Part shown: positions 27,248-36,961 of the stretch, piece after piece | Numbering within the stretch: the first letter of the stretch is position 1 | Layout: the number at the start of each line of letters is the position of its first letter | DNA from: Acinetobacter sp. P8-3-8 | GTDB lineage: Bacteria; Pseudomonadota; Gammaproteobacteria; Pseudomonadales; Moraxellaceae | Reading direction: 5' to 3' | Assembly (NCBI RefSeq): GCF_000214135.1 | Contig: NZ_AFIE01000002.1 | Span: 166,442 to 230,441, forward strand | DNA length: 64,000 nucleotides | Program-made: the position numbers and the translations under genes | The notes under the pieces: model-generated | Told to the model about the DNA's origin: nothing | The model's input: only the letters and a program-made list of their open reading frames with translations | Database searches by the model: none

Positions 27248-28300
27248 CTAGTTTTGAATAAGTGATGATTCAACAATGGCTTGATAGCGCTCTGAAAATT
27301 GACCATTCCAATAAGGGTAATAAGGATACGGCGGATAAACAGCACTTGTTTGATTTAAGCGCTGTAACTGTGAATCTGTAAGCAATATATCTTTTGCAAT
27401 TAGATTATCTTGAAGTTGTTGTTGATTACGAGCACCTATGAGCACAGTCGAAACAGTAGGACGTGTTAATAACCATTTCAAAGCAATTTGCGGGACTGAA
27501 TATTCTGTTTCTAAAGCAATCTCTTTTAAGATATCAATCACTTGATAAAGATATTCTTCATCCACTGGTGGTGCAAACTTCGCTGTTTCATGTAACCGAC
27601 TATCTTTTGGTAAAGGATGCTCACGATCAAACTTGCCAGTCAAACGTCCCCACCCCAAAGGACTCCACACAACAGCACCAATCTGTTGATCGTGATTTAA
27701 AGGCATTAACTCCCATTCATAATCCCGTCCAATGAGTGAATAATACACTTGATGTGCCACCATTTTTTCATAACCATAACGATCTGCAATCGACTGCGCT
27801 TTCATCAATTGCCAGCCTGAAAAATTAGATGCTCCGATATAACGCACTTTCCCACTTCGAACCAATTCATCTAAAGTTTTTATGAGTTGATCTATCGAAG
27901 TAAAGCTATCAAACTGATGTAACTGTAGAACATCGATATAGTCTGTATTTAAACGTTTTAAAGATTGCTCTACTGCATGAATTAAATAGTGACGACTGAA
28001 TCCAACTTGATTCACTTGTTCATTGGTACGAAGCGCAACTTTAGTTGAAATAATCGCATTGTGCCGATATGGCGCTAATGCAATTCCAAGCATTTTTTCA
28101 GATTCGCCGTCTGAATATACATCGGCAGTATCGAAGAAATTAATCCCTGCATCTACGCAATTTGTAATCATTAGATTGGCTTCTTTCTGCTCTGCTTGTC
28201 CCCATGCAGAAAATAGAGGTCCTTTCCCACCAAAGGTTCCAGCACCAAATCCCAACTCAGATACTTTTAAACCAGAATTGCCTAAAAAATTATATTTCAT
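27248..28300 (-). CDS. Aldo/keto reductase
   Basis: A 350-residue NADPH-dependent oxidoreductase. Family blocks: GFGAGTFGG near residue 20, FDTADVYSDGESE with the catalytic Asp and Tyr near 58-63, the lysine in ISTKVALR, and VLQLHQFD. The ATG at 28300 is eight bases after AAGGTGA; the ATG at 28306 is too close to it. It is divergent from a LysR gene, which likely regulates it. Substrate unknown. Confidence 0.85.
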   Translation of the reverse strand: MKYNFLGNSGLKVSELGFGAGTFGGKGPLFSAWGQAEQKEANLMITNCVDAGINFFDTADVYSDGESEKMLGIALAPYRHNAIISTKVALRTNEQVNQVGFSRHYLIHAVEQSLKRLNTDYIDVLQLHQFDSFTSIDQLIKTLDELVRSGKVRYIGASNFSGWQLMKAQSIADRYGYEKMVAHQVYYSLIGRDYEWELMPLNHDQQIGAVVWSPLGWGRLTGKFDREHPLPKDSRLHETAKFAPPVDEEYLYQVIDILKEIALETEYSVPQIALKWLLTRPTVSTVLIGARNQQQLQDNLIAKDILLTDSQLQRLNQTSAVYPPYPYYPYWNGQFSERYQAIVESSLIQN

Positions 28301-28404
28301 GATCATTCACCTTGCTTAAATAACGTGACTCATCACAAAATAACAACTTGGCATTATTTAAAAAATCCGGATAATAAGAAAATACTTTTTCGATTTTATG
28401 GAAA

Positions 28405-29301
28405 ATGAATACAGAAGACTTTCAGTTTTTCTTACGTGTCGCAGATTTAGGTTCAATCAGCCAAGCGGCAAAAGAAGCCAATATTGCAGTTTCAGTTGCA
28501 AGTCAAAGGATTCAACGGCTTGAAAATCAGCTCAGCCTTAAACTCTTTTATCGCACTACACGCAAAATAAGTCTGACCGAAGAAGCCAAAACATTGATCG
28601 AGCAAGGACGTCCTCTTCTCGATAATTTTCAGACATTAACCGAAAATTTAAAGCTTCAAGATCAAAAACTTTCAGGAAGCATCAATATCACGGCTTCCGC
28701 AACCTTTGGCACACAAATACTGGTTCAAGTTATTGCTGAATTTTTAAAACAATACCCTGAATTATTAATCAATTTAGATTTAAATGACCAGAATGTAGAC
28801 CTTATTGCTCAGGGCATGGATCTCGCAATCCGCATTGGAAAACTACAAGATTCTTCTTTAATCGCAAAACCTTTATGTATCAATAAACGCTTGCTTTGTG
28901 CTGCACCTGAATATCTAGCTAAATTTGGTATCCCCAAACGTTTAGAAGATTTACACGAACATCGTTGCATCGTGCAACGCCATCAACAAGGCATCACCAA
29001 TACATGGGATTTTCTGGATCATGGTAAATCTAATCAAAGATTAAGTATCCATGTAAATAGCTATTTTATTACCAATTCAGGAGAAGGGATTCGACAGGCA
29101 TCGTTGGCAGGACTAGGTATATCCAATCACTCGTTTTGGCATGTCAAAGAGGATTTAGATTCAGGAAAATTGGTTCAAGTTCTTCCTGATTTTACGGTAG
29201 AACCCACTGCGATCTATGCAGTTATTCCAGATAAAAAGTTAATCTCTTATAAAGTAAAAGTTTTAATTGAGTATTTACAGGATTACTTTAAAGAGTTCTA
29301 A
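28405..29301 (+). CDS. LysR-family regulator divergent from the aldo/keto reductase
   Basis: A 298-residue LysR regulator: helix-turn-helix in residues 1-60 (FFLRVADLGSISQAAKEANI) and a C-terminal effector domain typical of the CrgA/DsdC-like group. The 104-base divergent gap to the aldo/keto reductase gene is the usual arrangement for regulator and target. Confidence 0.85.
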   Translation: MNTEDFQFFLRVADLGSISQAAKEANIAVSVASQRIQRLENQLSLKLFYRTTRKISLTEEAKTLIEQGRPLLDNFQTLTENLKLQDQKLSGSINITASATFGTQILVQVIAEFLKQYPELLINLDLNDQNVDLIAQGMDLAIRIGKLQDSSLIAKPLCINKRLLCAAPEYLAKFGIPKRLEDLHEHRCIVQRHQQGITNTWDFLDHGKSNQRLSIHVNSYFITNSGEGIRQASLAGLGISNHSFWHVKEDLDSGKLVQVLPDFTVEPTAIYAVIPDKKLISYKVKVLIEYLQDYFKEF

Positions 29302-29403
29302 AGGCTATTTGACTAAGCTTATCCGTTATTTATCCTGATTAATATCAGTCCATTTACTTTATCTCTATACAATAGCATTCCTCAATTAAGTTTAAGCAGC
29401 ATG

Positions 29404-29426
29404 AAAAAACCTAGCCGAAGCTAGGT
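29404..29426 (-). terminator. Terminator of glnS
   Basis: On the minus strand, stem ACCTAGC / GCTAGGT with a TTCG-type tetraloop followed by T6. Confidence 0.85.
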
Positions 29427-29460
29427 CTTAAATCATGATTTCATTCAGAATTGAATAACA

Positions 29461-31182
29461 TTATTTTCCAGGTTTAAAGCTATCTTTCAAATCCAAGATA
29501 CGGTTAAACACTGGCTTTTCAGCAGTATGATCATATTGATCTGCAACAAAATAACCTTCACGTTCAAATTGGAAACGATCTTCTGGTTGAGCATGAGCCA
29601 GAGCAGGTTCAATCACAGCTTGAACAATACTTAATGATTCAGGATTTAGATTTGCAAGGAAATCATCATCTGCATCAGGTGCTTCTTCGGTAAATAAACG
29701 ATCATAAATACGTACTTCTGCTGGAATACCCTTTGTTGCAGAAACCCAATGAACCACCCCTTTAACTTTACGACCTTCAGGATTTTTACCTAAAGTTTCA
29801 GGGTCGATTGAACATTTCAATTCAATCACTTCACCATTTTCATCCTTAATCACTTCATCGCACTTGATCACATAAGCATGGCGTAAACGCACTTCGCCGT
29901 CTGGAATCAAACGTTTAAAACCTTTCGGCGGAACTTCTTCAAAGTCTTTACGGTCAATGTAAATTTCAGAAGTTAAAGGAATAACACGATCGCCCATGTC
30001 TACATTTGGATGACGTGCATGGCTTAAATCCATATCTTCAGGAAGATTGGTCAACGTCACTTTTAATGGATTGAGCACAGCCATACCACGCGCTGCTGTA
30101 TTTTCAAGTGATTGACGAATACAGAACTCAAGCATTGCAACATCGACAATACCATCTGTCTTAGATACGCCAACACGCTTACAGAAATCACGTAAACCTT
30201 CAGGCGTAAAACCACGACGACGCATCCCTACAACCGTTGGCATACGTGGATCATCCCAACCATTCACATAATTGCCTTCAACCAATTTACGTAATTTACG
30301 TTTAGAGGTAATGGTGTAATCAATATTTAAACGGCTCGATTCATACTGACGTGGCACAGCTTTAGAATGTACTTTTGCAACAATCCAATCATAGAAAGGA
30401 CGATGATCTTGGAATTCTAAAGTACAAAGTGAATGGGTAATACCTTCAATTGCATCTGATAATGGATGAGCATAGTCATACATTGGGTACATCTTCCATT
30501 TATCACCTGTTTGGTGATGTTCAGAATGGAGTACACGATACAAAATTGGATCACGCATATGCACATTAGGCGATGTCATATCGATTTTGGCACGTAAAAC
30601 CGCTTGACCTTCACCTAACTCACCATTGTTCATTTGTTCAAAACGAGCAAGATTTTCTTCGATTGAAGCATCACGATATGGAGAATTTTTACCTGGTTCT
30701 ACAAAGTTACCACGATTCAATCGAATCTCTTCTGGTGATTGCAAATCGACATAAGCATCACCTTGTTGAATCAATTGAATCGCCCAAGTATGCAATTGAT
30801 CAAAATAACTTGATGCATAACGAGGTTCGCCATTCCAGTCGAAACCTAACCATTTCACATCATTGGCAATACCATCGACATATTCTTGTTCTTCAGCATC
30901 AGGATTTGTATCGTCAAAACGTAAATTACATAAACCCTCAAATTCTTCTGCAATCCCAAAATTTAAGCAAATTGCTTTAACATGACCAATATGCAAATAA
31001 CCATTTGGCTCAGGTGGGAACCGTGTAACAACCGTTTGAGTACGCCCTGCTTCTAAATCGTCAGTAATCACTTGACGTACAAAGTCCAAGCCTGCCTGTT
31101 GTTCTTGCTGCACAGCATCGACAGGTGTAGTACTGGTTGTCGGGGTCTTTGGCAGTTCTGAAACAACATCATTTGGCTTCAT
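29461..31182 (-). CDS. glnS: Glutaminyl-tRNA synthetase
   Basis: Charges tRNA-Gln with glutamine. The 573-residue class I synthetase has [12 protein letters not shown] at residues 56-67 (the HIGH motif) and the KMSKS-equivalent TSKRKL near 290. A 35-residue Pro/Thr-rich N-terminal extension ([12 protein letters not shown]) precedes the catalytic core. An earlier in-core start is not supported, since the ATG at 31182 is the only good one. A terminator follows directly. Confidence 0.95.
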   Translation of the reverse strand: MKPNDVVSELPKTPTTSTTPVDAVQQEQQAGLDFVRQVITDDLEAGRTQTVVTRFPPEPNGYLHIGHVKAICLNFGIAEEFEGLCNLRFDDTNPDAEEQEYVDGIANDVKWLGFDWNGEPRYASSYFDQLHTWAIQLIQQGDAYVDLQSPEEIRLNRGNFVEPGKNSPYRDASIEENLARFEQMNNGELGEGQAVLRAKIDMTSPNVHMRDPILYRVLHSEHHQTGDKWKMYPMYDYAHPLSDAIEGITHSLCTLEFQDHRPFYDWIVAKVHSKAVPRQYESSRLNIDYTITSKRKLRKLVEGNYVNGWDDPRMPTVVGMRRRGFTPEGLRDFCKRVGVSKTDGIVDVAMLEFCIRQSLENTAARGMAVLNPLKVTLTNLPEDMDLSHARHPNVDMGDRVIPLTSEIYIDRKDFEEVPPKGFKRLIPDGEVRLRHAYVIKCDEVIKDENGEVIELKCSIDPETLGKNPEGRKVKGVVHWVSATKGIPAEVRIYDRLFTEEAPDADDDFLANLNPESLSIVQAVIEPALAHAQPEDRFQFEREGYFVADQYDHTAEKPVFNRILDLKDSFKPGK

Positions 31183-31347
31183 AGTTGATAAATCACTTTT
31201 AAAAGTTAAAATAAGATAAATAAAAACGCATTTCTGGAAATATTAACAAAGAAAATAGCGTTTTTGCTTGCTATGTAGTTTACAGTTTGCTTATGCTTCT
31301 CTCAACCAAAAACCCATGGCTTTTTGTCATGATTAGGAGATTATAGA

Positions 31348-31857
31348 ATGAGTTTTCCTCAAGTCGAATTAAACACCAACAAAGGACGCATTGTTCTTGA
31401 ACTTAATGCTGAAAAAGCGCCTAAAACAGTCGCTAACTTCTTAGAGTATGTTCGTGATGGTTTTTATGATGGCGTAATCTTCCACCGTGTTATTGATGGT
31501 TTCATGATCCAAGGCGGCGGCATGGATGAAAACTTCAAAGAAAAAGCGACTCGTGATTCAATTGAAAACGAAGCTGACAACGGTTTAAGTAATGATGAAG
31601 GTACGATTGCAATGGCTCGTACTCAAGCGCCTCACTCTGCATCTGCTCAATTCTTCATTAACGTGAAAAATAACTCTTTCCTTAACCACACTGGTAAAAC
31701 AGCACAAGGTTGGGGTTATGCAGTATTTGGTAAGGTTGTTGAAGGTTTAGACATCGTTGAAGCGATCAAAGGTGTACGTACTGGTAACCGTGGTTATCAC
31801 GCTGACGTTCCTTTAGAGAATGTTGTGATCGAATCTGCGAAAATCATTTCGGAATAA
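31348..31857 (+). CDS. ppiB: Peptidyl-prolyl cis-trans isomerase, cyclophilin B type
   Basis: A 169-residue cytoplasmic cyclophilin that speeds proline isomerisation. Active-site blocks [14 protein letters not shown] and [17 protein letters not shown] are intact. Start after AGGAGATTATAG. Codon use is notably biased toward frequent codons (high expression). A repeat cluster separates it from lpxH, on the same strand. Confidence 0.95.
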   Translation: MSFPQVELNTNKGRIVLELNAEKAPKTVANFLEYVRDGFYDGVIFHRVIDGFMIQGGGMDENFKEKATRDSIENEADNGLSNDEGTIAMARTQAPHSASAQFFINVKNNSFLNHTGKTAQGWGYAVFGKVVEGLDIVEAIKGVRTGNRGYHADVPLENVVIESAKIISE

Positions 31858-31859
31858 TT

Positions 31860-31946
31860 AATCTCCCTAAATCCCTCTTTATAAAAGAGGGACTTTCCTC
31901 CCTTTACAAAGGGACTTGCGGAATGTTGTTCCTCAAGAGGGATTAT
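31860..31946. repeat. REP-like repeat cluster between ppiB and lpxH
   Basis: Contains CTCCCTAAATCCCTCTTTAT, a palindrome CCCTCTTTATAAAAGAGGG, a second CCTCCCTTTACAAAGGG, and CTTGCGGAATGTTGTTCCTC. The last word resembles parts of the repeats at 44.24 and 46.2 kb (CTTGCGGAGC... and TTCCGCAAG...). It belongs to the same dispersed family as the repeat at 620-643. Confidence 0.6.
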
Positions 31947-31961
31947 TAAATAGGAAAATAA

Positions 31962-32684
31962 GTGACCTATCTGTTTATCGCTGATTTACATTTGTCACCT
32001 GATCACCCTCGACTCATTCGGGGGTTTTTAGCTTTATTACAACACTACCAAAATAAAAACACCGAGCTTTATATTTTAGGTGATTGGTTCAATGCATGGA
32101 TTGGTGATGACTATACTGCACCATGGCTTGATGAAATTATTAAACAGTTAAAACAGTTTACAGACGCTGGAAATCAGATTTATTTCCAAGTGGGTAATCG
32201 TGACTTTGCATTAGGACAAAAATTCTTAGACACGTTTAATGGTCAATTACTGCCTGATATTTACACGGTTCATATTGGGAATAAAAGATTTCGCCTTGAA
32301 CATGGCGATGCACTATGTACCGATGATATTTCCTACCAACGATTTAAAAAAATCATTCGCAATCCAATCGTTTTAGCTCTTCTAAAAAGTACACCGCTCA
32401 GCTTTAGGCAAAAACTTGCCAATGGCTTTCGTAAAAAAAGTCGTGAATCGCAGCAAAACAAATCCTATGAAATCATGGATGTTAATCAACACGCTGTTGA
32501 ACAAGCGCTGCATAACGTTGATGTACTGATTCATGGTCATACTCATCGTCCACAAATCCATGATGTGAATGGCAAACCTAGAATCGTTTTAGGTGATTGG
32601 CGTGAAAAAACCTCTGAAGCCATGCTGCTAGAAGTCAATGAAAATGGTGATTGGAAATTATTCAAATGGACGATTGCTGGATAG
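31962..32684 (+). CDS. lpxH: UDP-2,3-diacylglucosamine diphosphatase
   Basis: Hydrolyses UDP-2,3-diacylglucosamine to lipid X in lipid A synthesis, at the inner-membrane surface. The 240-residue calcineurin-like phosphoesterase has the metal motifs DLHLS (residues 8-12), GDWFNAWIGDD, GNRDF and HGHTHRP. It starts with GTG at 31962, eleven bases after AGGA. Size and motifs are those of LpxH. Confidence 0.95.
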   Translation: MTYLFIADLHLSPDHPRLIRGFLALLQHYQNKNTELYILGDWFNAWIGDDYTAPWLDEIIKQLKQFTDAGNQIYFQVGNRDFALGQKFLDTFNGQLLPDIYTVHIGNKRFRLEHGDALCTDDISYQRFKKIIRNPIVLALLKSTPLSFRQKLANGFRKKSRESQQNKSYEIMDVNQHAVEQALHNVDVLIHGHTHRPQIHDVNGKPRIVLGDWREKTSEAMLLEVNENGDWKLFKWTIAG

Positions 32685-32709
32685 CAAATCATCTAAAAAT
32701 CGTGATTTT

Positions 32710-32727
32710 TCACGTTTCTTTACGTGA
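32710..32727 (+). terminator. Hairpin after lpxH
   Basis: TCACGT / ACGTGA around TTCTTT, preceded by CGTGATTTT that can also pair. Weak or alternative terminator. Confidence 0.4.
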
Positions 32728-32759
32728 TAAAGATTTAATTTTTAAAAATTGAGAATATA

Positions 32760-32783
32760 ATATATCGATATTTTACGATATAT
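32760..32783. promoter_or_regulatory. Operator-like palindrome before the nitroreductase
   Basis: Perfect 8-bp arms ATATATCG and CGATATAT with an 8-base spacer, overlapping a TATAAT-like -10 box (32755-32760) and ending 12 bases before the start codon. The position suits a repressor site. Confidence 0.5.
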
Positions 32784-32794
32784 GTGATCAGTTC

Positions 32795-33448
32795 ATGGAT
32801 TTGTTAAGCATCTCAAAAACACGTTATACCACCAAAGCGTATGACGCAACCAAGAAAATTCCTCAAGAGCAATTTGAACGCTTGCTTGAAATTCTGCGCT
32901 TAGCACCTTCTTCTATCAATATTCAACCTTGGCACTTTTTTATTGCAGATCATCAAACTGCGAAAGAACGTATTGCAAAAGCTTTGGTCGGCAAATATAG
33001 CTATAACGCAGCTAAAGTGCTTGATTCTTCTCATACTATTTTATTTTGTACCAAAGCTGACATTACCGAAGATCATCTCGCTAGCTTGTTGAACCAAGAT
33101 GATTTAAGTGGTCGTTTTAAAGATGAAAAAGCCAAACAAGGTCAAAAAGATAGTCGTACAGGTTATGTTGATTATTATCGTAATGAAAAAGGCGATATTC
33201 AACGTTGGGCTGAAAACCAAACCTTTATTGCACTTGGTCAAATGCTTTTAGCAGCAGGTATTGAAGGCATCGATGCAACACCGATTGGCGGTTTTGATGA
33301 GCAAATCATCACTGATGAATTAGGGTTAAGTGAAAAAGGCTTAATTCCTTCTGTAATCATGACTCTAGGTTATCGTAGTGAAGCAGATTTTAATGCCAAA
33401 TTACCTAAATCTCGCTTAAATAAAGAAGAAATTTTTACCAAGCTGTAA
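32795..33448 (+). CDS. Oxygen-insensitive NAD(P)H nitroreductase / dihydropteridine reductase
   Basis: A 217-residue flavoprotein of the NfsB group. The family opening RYTTKAYDATKKIP, the FMN-contact segment RLAPSSINIQPWHFF and DATPIGGFDEQ are present. Such enzymes reduce nitroaromatics and quinones with FMN. Likely NfsB, but the symbol is not certain by eye. A palindromic operator candidate overlaps its promoter. Confidence 0.85.
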   Translation: MDLLSISKTRYTTKAYDATKKIPQEQFERLLEILRLAPSSINIQPWHFFIADHQTAKERIAKALVGKYSYNAAKVLDSSHTILFCTKADITEDHLASLLNQDDLSGRFKDEKAKQGQKDSRTGYVDYYRNEKGDIQRWAENQTFIALGQMLLAAGIEGIDATPIGGFDEQIITDELGLSEKGLIPSVIMTLGYRSEADFNAKLPKSRLNKEEIFTKL

Positions 33449-33593
33449 TTACGCTATTTAATATTAATGCATTTAATTGTAGGTGTTTTTTTAAGGGTGA
33501 GGACATGACTCATTTACGCATTAGTATTTAAAAATAAATCTATAAAAACTTTTTTGTTTTTGTATTTTTAAATACATAGTGTGTACTATCGCG

Positions 33594-33700
33594 TTAGGCG
33601 GCATGGATGCCACCGTTGTTCGGAGGTACAGGACGTACCTCCCGAACAACAGAGGGCTTTTGCTACATTTCGCCCGGGAAAAGTAGAGTATCGCCTACAC
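33594..33700. repeat. GC-richer dispersed intergenic element
   Basis: In the 346-base gap between the nitroreductase and dadA-like genes, a block of higher GC contains GGCATGGATGCC, then a strong hairpin GTTGTTCGGAGGTAC / GTACCTCCCGAACAAC (33615-33650, one bulged C), then AGGGCTTTTGCTAC and TTCGCCC. GGCATGGATGCC followed by AGGGCTTTT resembles repeats I recall from other Acinetobacter intergenic regions. No gene is supported here. Confidence 0.5.
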
Positions 33701-33794
33701 AAATCAATCTAAACATTTCACAGAAAAATAAGGCTGTGAAAACCGCTTATATCTATTTTTTTAATTTTTTACGAATAATAAAAACTATCAATCT

Positions 33795-35045
33795 TTAAAC
33801 AGGATGACTTCTCGATATTTCCTGACTAATCATCACCGCAGTTGCAGCAGAAAGTGTCCATCCTAAATGCCCATGCCCCGTATTATAAAATACCCGTTCA
33901 CGCTTACCACGTTTCACCACTGGCATCATATTCGGCATCATCGGTCTTAAACCTGCCCACGGTATACAATGCTCCGTTGAAATATCGAAGTTCTTATTCA
34001 CCCAATCTGTTAAAGGTTGAATTCGATCAGAGCGAATATCACGGTTATAACCATTAAACTCTGCCGTTCCTGCGATACGTAAACGATTTTTACCCAACCG
34101 CGAAGTCACGATTTTGGCACTTTCATCGAGTAAACTGACCCAAGGTGCGCCATTAATACTCTTTTCATCGTCCAATTGCACAGTAATCGAATATCCCTTC
34201 ACTGGATAAACATTGACACGATCCCCTAACTGATTCGCAAGTTGATAGCTACCTACTCCACCACAAACCACTACAGCATCAGCGCTCAATTGCTCAATGA
34301 TTTTTGATTGACCTTCTTTATTTTCACCACTTGGGTGATATTGAATATTTACACCTTGAGCAGTGTGTTCAACATTAACCACTTCCATGCCAAAAATATA
34401 TTTCACACCATATTTTTCAGTCGCTTTAGCCAAACCTGTAGTGAATTTATGAATATCACCTGTTGCATCACCCGGACAATAAAATCCACCGTAATATTTA
34501 CCTGTTAAACTAGGTTCAATTGATTTAATTTCTTCAGGTGTTACCGCATGGCGTTCCAAACCACCTTTACACAATAAACCATTTACACGAGTCGCCACTT
34601 CATAATCGTATTCAGAATGATAGAAGTGCAAAATTCCTCGCTTCTCTAAATCAAAATGGATTCCTTCTTGCTCAGCGATACTGAATAATCGTTGACGTGC
34701 CAAAAGTGCCATTTTTACAGTATCTTGCGTGTTAGATTCGTAATGTTTGATATTGCCTAGAAATTCAGCCAACCATGCATATTTATGCAAATCAAAAGAT
34801 GGATTGAGCAATAATGGCGCATCTTTACGTGCCATCCATTTAATCCCTTTTAATACTGTAGATTTTTGATTCCAAACTTCAGCATTACACGCCGATAATT
34901 GACCGCCATTGGCGAATGAGGTTTCCATCGCAGGGAAAAGATGTTTATCAATCACCGTAACTTGATAGCCCAATTGAGCAAGCTCATAAGCTGATGTTAC
35001 ACCTGTAATTCCTGAACCGATCACAACAATATGACACATACGCAC
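33795..35045 (-). CDS. DadA-like FAD-dependent amino acid dehydrogenase, riboswitch-controlled
   Basis: A 416-residue flavoprotein of the D-amino acid dehydrogenase family, which oxidises amino acids at the membrane. N-terminal FAD motif VIGSGITGVTSAYELAQLGY (residues 7-26), internal PVKGYSITVQL, and the C-terminal GLRPMMPNMMPV and TGHGHLGWT blocks are family marks. It starts after AAGGAG. A tandem glycine riboswitch precedes it on the same strand, so expression depends on glycine. Its substrate may be glycine or a D-amino acid that yields it. The other DadA-like gene 370 bases upstream lacks this switch. Confidence 0.85.
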   Translation of the reverse strand: MRMCHIVVIGSGITGVTSAYELAQLGYQVTVIDKHLFPAMETSFANGGQLSACNAEVWNQKSTVLKGIKWMARKDAPLLLNPSFDLHKYAWLAEFLGNIKHYESNTQDTVKMALLARQRLFSIAEQEGIHFDLEKRGILHFYHSEYDYEVATRVNGLLCKGGLERHAVTPEEIKSIEPSLTGKYYGGFYCPGDATGDIHKFTTGLAKATEKYGVKYIFGMEVVNVEHTAQGVNIQYHPSGENKEGQSKIIEQLSADAVVVCGGVGSYQLANQLGDRVNVYPVKGYSITVQLDDEKSINGAPWVSLLDESAKIVTSRLGKNRLRIAGTAEFNGYNRDIRSDRIQPLTDWVNKNFDISTEHCIPWAGLRPMMPNMMPVVKRGKRERVFYNTGHGHLGWTLSAATAVMISQEISRSHPV

Positions 35046-35089
35046 ACTCCTTTGAAATGCAATACTTTTTTTAATGCACTATTCAAGCA

Positions 35090-35290
35090 TGCCCCATCTG
35101 TCATGTTTACCTGAGAGCTTCGATAAAACTTAAACCATTTAAGTTTTACCATCCCCTTCGGTGAGCCATTTACTTATTTTTCAATAGAATGACTTCTCTC
35201 CAGATTTTAAAAATTATTACAGTCCTTTTGCCTGAGAGTTTCCGGGGTCGTTGCTCCTTCGGCGAGTCTACAAGAGACTTCTCTCCTGCA
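35090..35290 (-). promoter_or_regulatory. Tandem glycine riboswitch
   Basis: On the minus strand two aptamers follow each other. The first (35290 to about 35215) has GGAGAGA, GCCGAAGGAGCAA, CTCTCAGGCAAAAGGAC; the second (about 35200 to 35090) has GGAGAGAAGTC, CACCGAAGGGGATGG, and GCTCTCAGGTAAACATGACA. These are the conserved core words of glycine riboswitch aptamers, including the CCGAAGG joint and the CUCAGGnaaA core. The second aptamer has an extended stem AAACTTAAATGG/TTTAAGTTT. The DadA-like gene begins 45 bases on. How the platform works is not visible; no clear intrinsic terminator is seen. Confidence 0.9.
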
Positions 35291-35414
35291 ATAATATTTA
35301 ATTATAGTAATGCAACTTATATGCCATTTTCAGAAACAAATACAATAGATATTCGTAGACTTGTGTAAGTAAATTGGCTTGAACTCATCCTCTTTTTTAA
35401 TGGAAATAGGCTGT

Positions 35415-36683
35415 TTAGTGATTCACTGAAGCATATCTAAATACATTCAAATCATCATATTCAATTTGTGGTTTTTTATGAGAGATAATGTCCGAGAGCA
35501 ATTTTGCAGAACCGCACGACATCGTCCAACCTAGTGTTCCATGCCCAGTGTTGGTATATAAATTTTGATATTTGGTTTTACCGACTATCGGTGTGCCATC
35601 AGGTGTTGCAGGTCGTAAGCCTGTCCAAAAATGTGCATCAGAAATATCACTGGCATTGGGAAACAATTGTTGTAAAACCATTAACAAAGTATTTTCACGG
35701 CTTGATTTTAAAGAACGATCAAAACCGTTAATTTCAGCCATTCCACCAACGCGGATACGATCATCAAAACGGGTTAAGGCAATTTTATAAGTCTCGTCCA
35801 AAATAGTTGAAACAGGTGATAATTCTGCATCAATAATTTTCGTGGTAATTGAATAACCTTTAAGTGGGTAAACTGGTGCATCAATGCCCAATTGTTGCAA
35901 TATTTCATGGCTATAGCTGCCTAATGCAATAACGTAGGCATCACCTTTTATTTTTGAACCATCTTTTAAGACCACAGCAGTAATTTGATCTGCATTTCTC
36001 TCAATAGACTCAATCACTGTATTAAATAAGAAATTTACACCTTGTTTTGCTGCGAGTTCAGCCAATTCTGTGGTGAATTTTTGACAATCACCAGTTTGAT
36101 CATTAGGTAGACGTAATCCACCAACAAAATCAACGGTAGCATGCGCCAAAGCAGGCTCAGCTTTGATTACACCTTGCTTATCTAGTAATTCAAATGGAAC
36201 ACCTTCATGCTTTAAAACTTCTGTGTCCTTACCTGCGACATCTAACTGTTCTTGTTTTCTAAATAACTGCAATGTTCCTAACTGACGCTCATCAAAATGA
36301 ATCCCAGTTTCAGCACGTAATTCATCTAAACAATCACGACTATATTCTGAAATTCGTACCATACGCTCTTTATTGATTTGATAACGATCAATATTACATT
36401 CTGCCAACATACGAACCATCCACTGGTATTGAAACATATCTCCAGTGAGTTTTATGGCAAGTGGTGAATGCGGTTGGAACATCCATTTAAAAGCTTTTAA
36501 AGGAATACCTGGCGCTGCCCAAGGTGAAGCATAGCCTGGTGAAATTTGACCTGCATTGGCAAAACTGGTTTCTAAAGCGACATTGGGCTGTCGATCGATT
36601 ACTGTGACTTCATGTCCTGCTTGTCTTAAATAATAGGCTGACGTTGTACCAATAACACCTGCACCAAGAACGATTACATGCAT
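35415..36683 (-). CDS. dadA: D-amino acid dehydrogenase small subunit-like protein
   Basis: A 422-residue flavoprotein closest in layout to DadA, which converts D-alanine to pyruvate. FAD motif [20 protein letters not shown] at residues 4-23, then [26 protein letters not shown], and the C-terminal [16 protein letters not shown] and TGHGTLGWT. Its usual partners (alanine racemase, Lrp) are not adjacent. It lies just upstream of the riboswitch, with the promoter in the AT-rich gap at 36684-36850. Confidence 0.85.
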   Translation of the reverse strand: MHVIVLGAGVIGTTSAYYLRQAGHEVTVIDRQPNVALETSFANAGQISPGYASPWAAPGIPLKAFKWMFQPHSPLAIKLTGDMFQYQWMVRMLAECNIDRYQINKERMVRISEYSRDCLDELRAETGIHFDERQLGTLQLFRKQEQLDVAGKDTEVLKHEGVPFELLDKQGVIKAEPALAHATVDFVGGLRLPNDQTGDCQKFTTELAELAAKQGVNFLFNTVIESIERNADQITAVVLKDGSKIKGDAYVIALGSYSHEILQQLGIDAPVYPLKGYSITTKIIDAELSPVSTILDETYKIALTRFDDRIRVGGMAEINGFDRSLKSSRENTLLMVLQQLFPNASDISDAHFWTGLRPATPDGTPIVGKTKYQNLYTNTGHGTLGWTMSCGSAKLLSDIISHKKPQIEYDDLNVFRYASVNH

Positions 36684-36857
36684 AATAAACCGATCCTTAA
36701 ACGAATCATTCGTCTTATAATTAAAATTTATAAATATTGATAAAAATATTCATCATTAATTTAATTTAGCATTTTCCAAAATTTTGGCAATAAAGTTTTG
36801 GTGATGAAATGTCAATTCACCATCAAAATTTATGATTATAATCATGTTATTTTTTAT

Positions 36858-36890
36858 AAAAAAAAGGATATTAAATTAAATAAATATCCT
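36858..36890 (-). terminator. Terminator of rodA
   Basis: On the minus strand, stem AGGATATT / AATATCCT with a 17-base loop followed by a run of eight T, 72 bases after the rodA stop. Confidence 0.7.
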
Positions 36891-36961
36891 GTGTAATACA
36901 ATGAATGAAATCGAGTTAAAAATTTCACTCATAATACTTTGATAATATTATTGAAAAATGA

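Noticed and set aside
31222-31265. Inverted repeat AAAAACGC / GCGTTTTT upstream of glnS
   Set aside because: The loop is 28 bases and there is no leader frame or U run that would make it an attenuator; not strong enough to call.
33607-33798. A 63-codon frame in the gap before the DadA-like gene
   Set aside because: It runs through a hairpin repeat, has no ribosome binding site, and its peptide has no recognisable composition.
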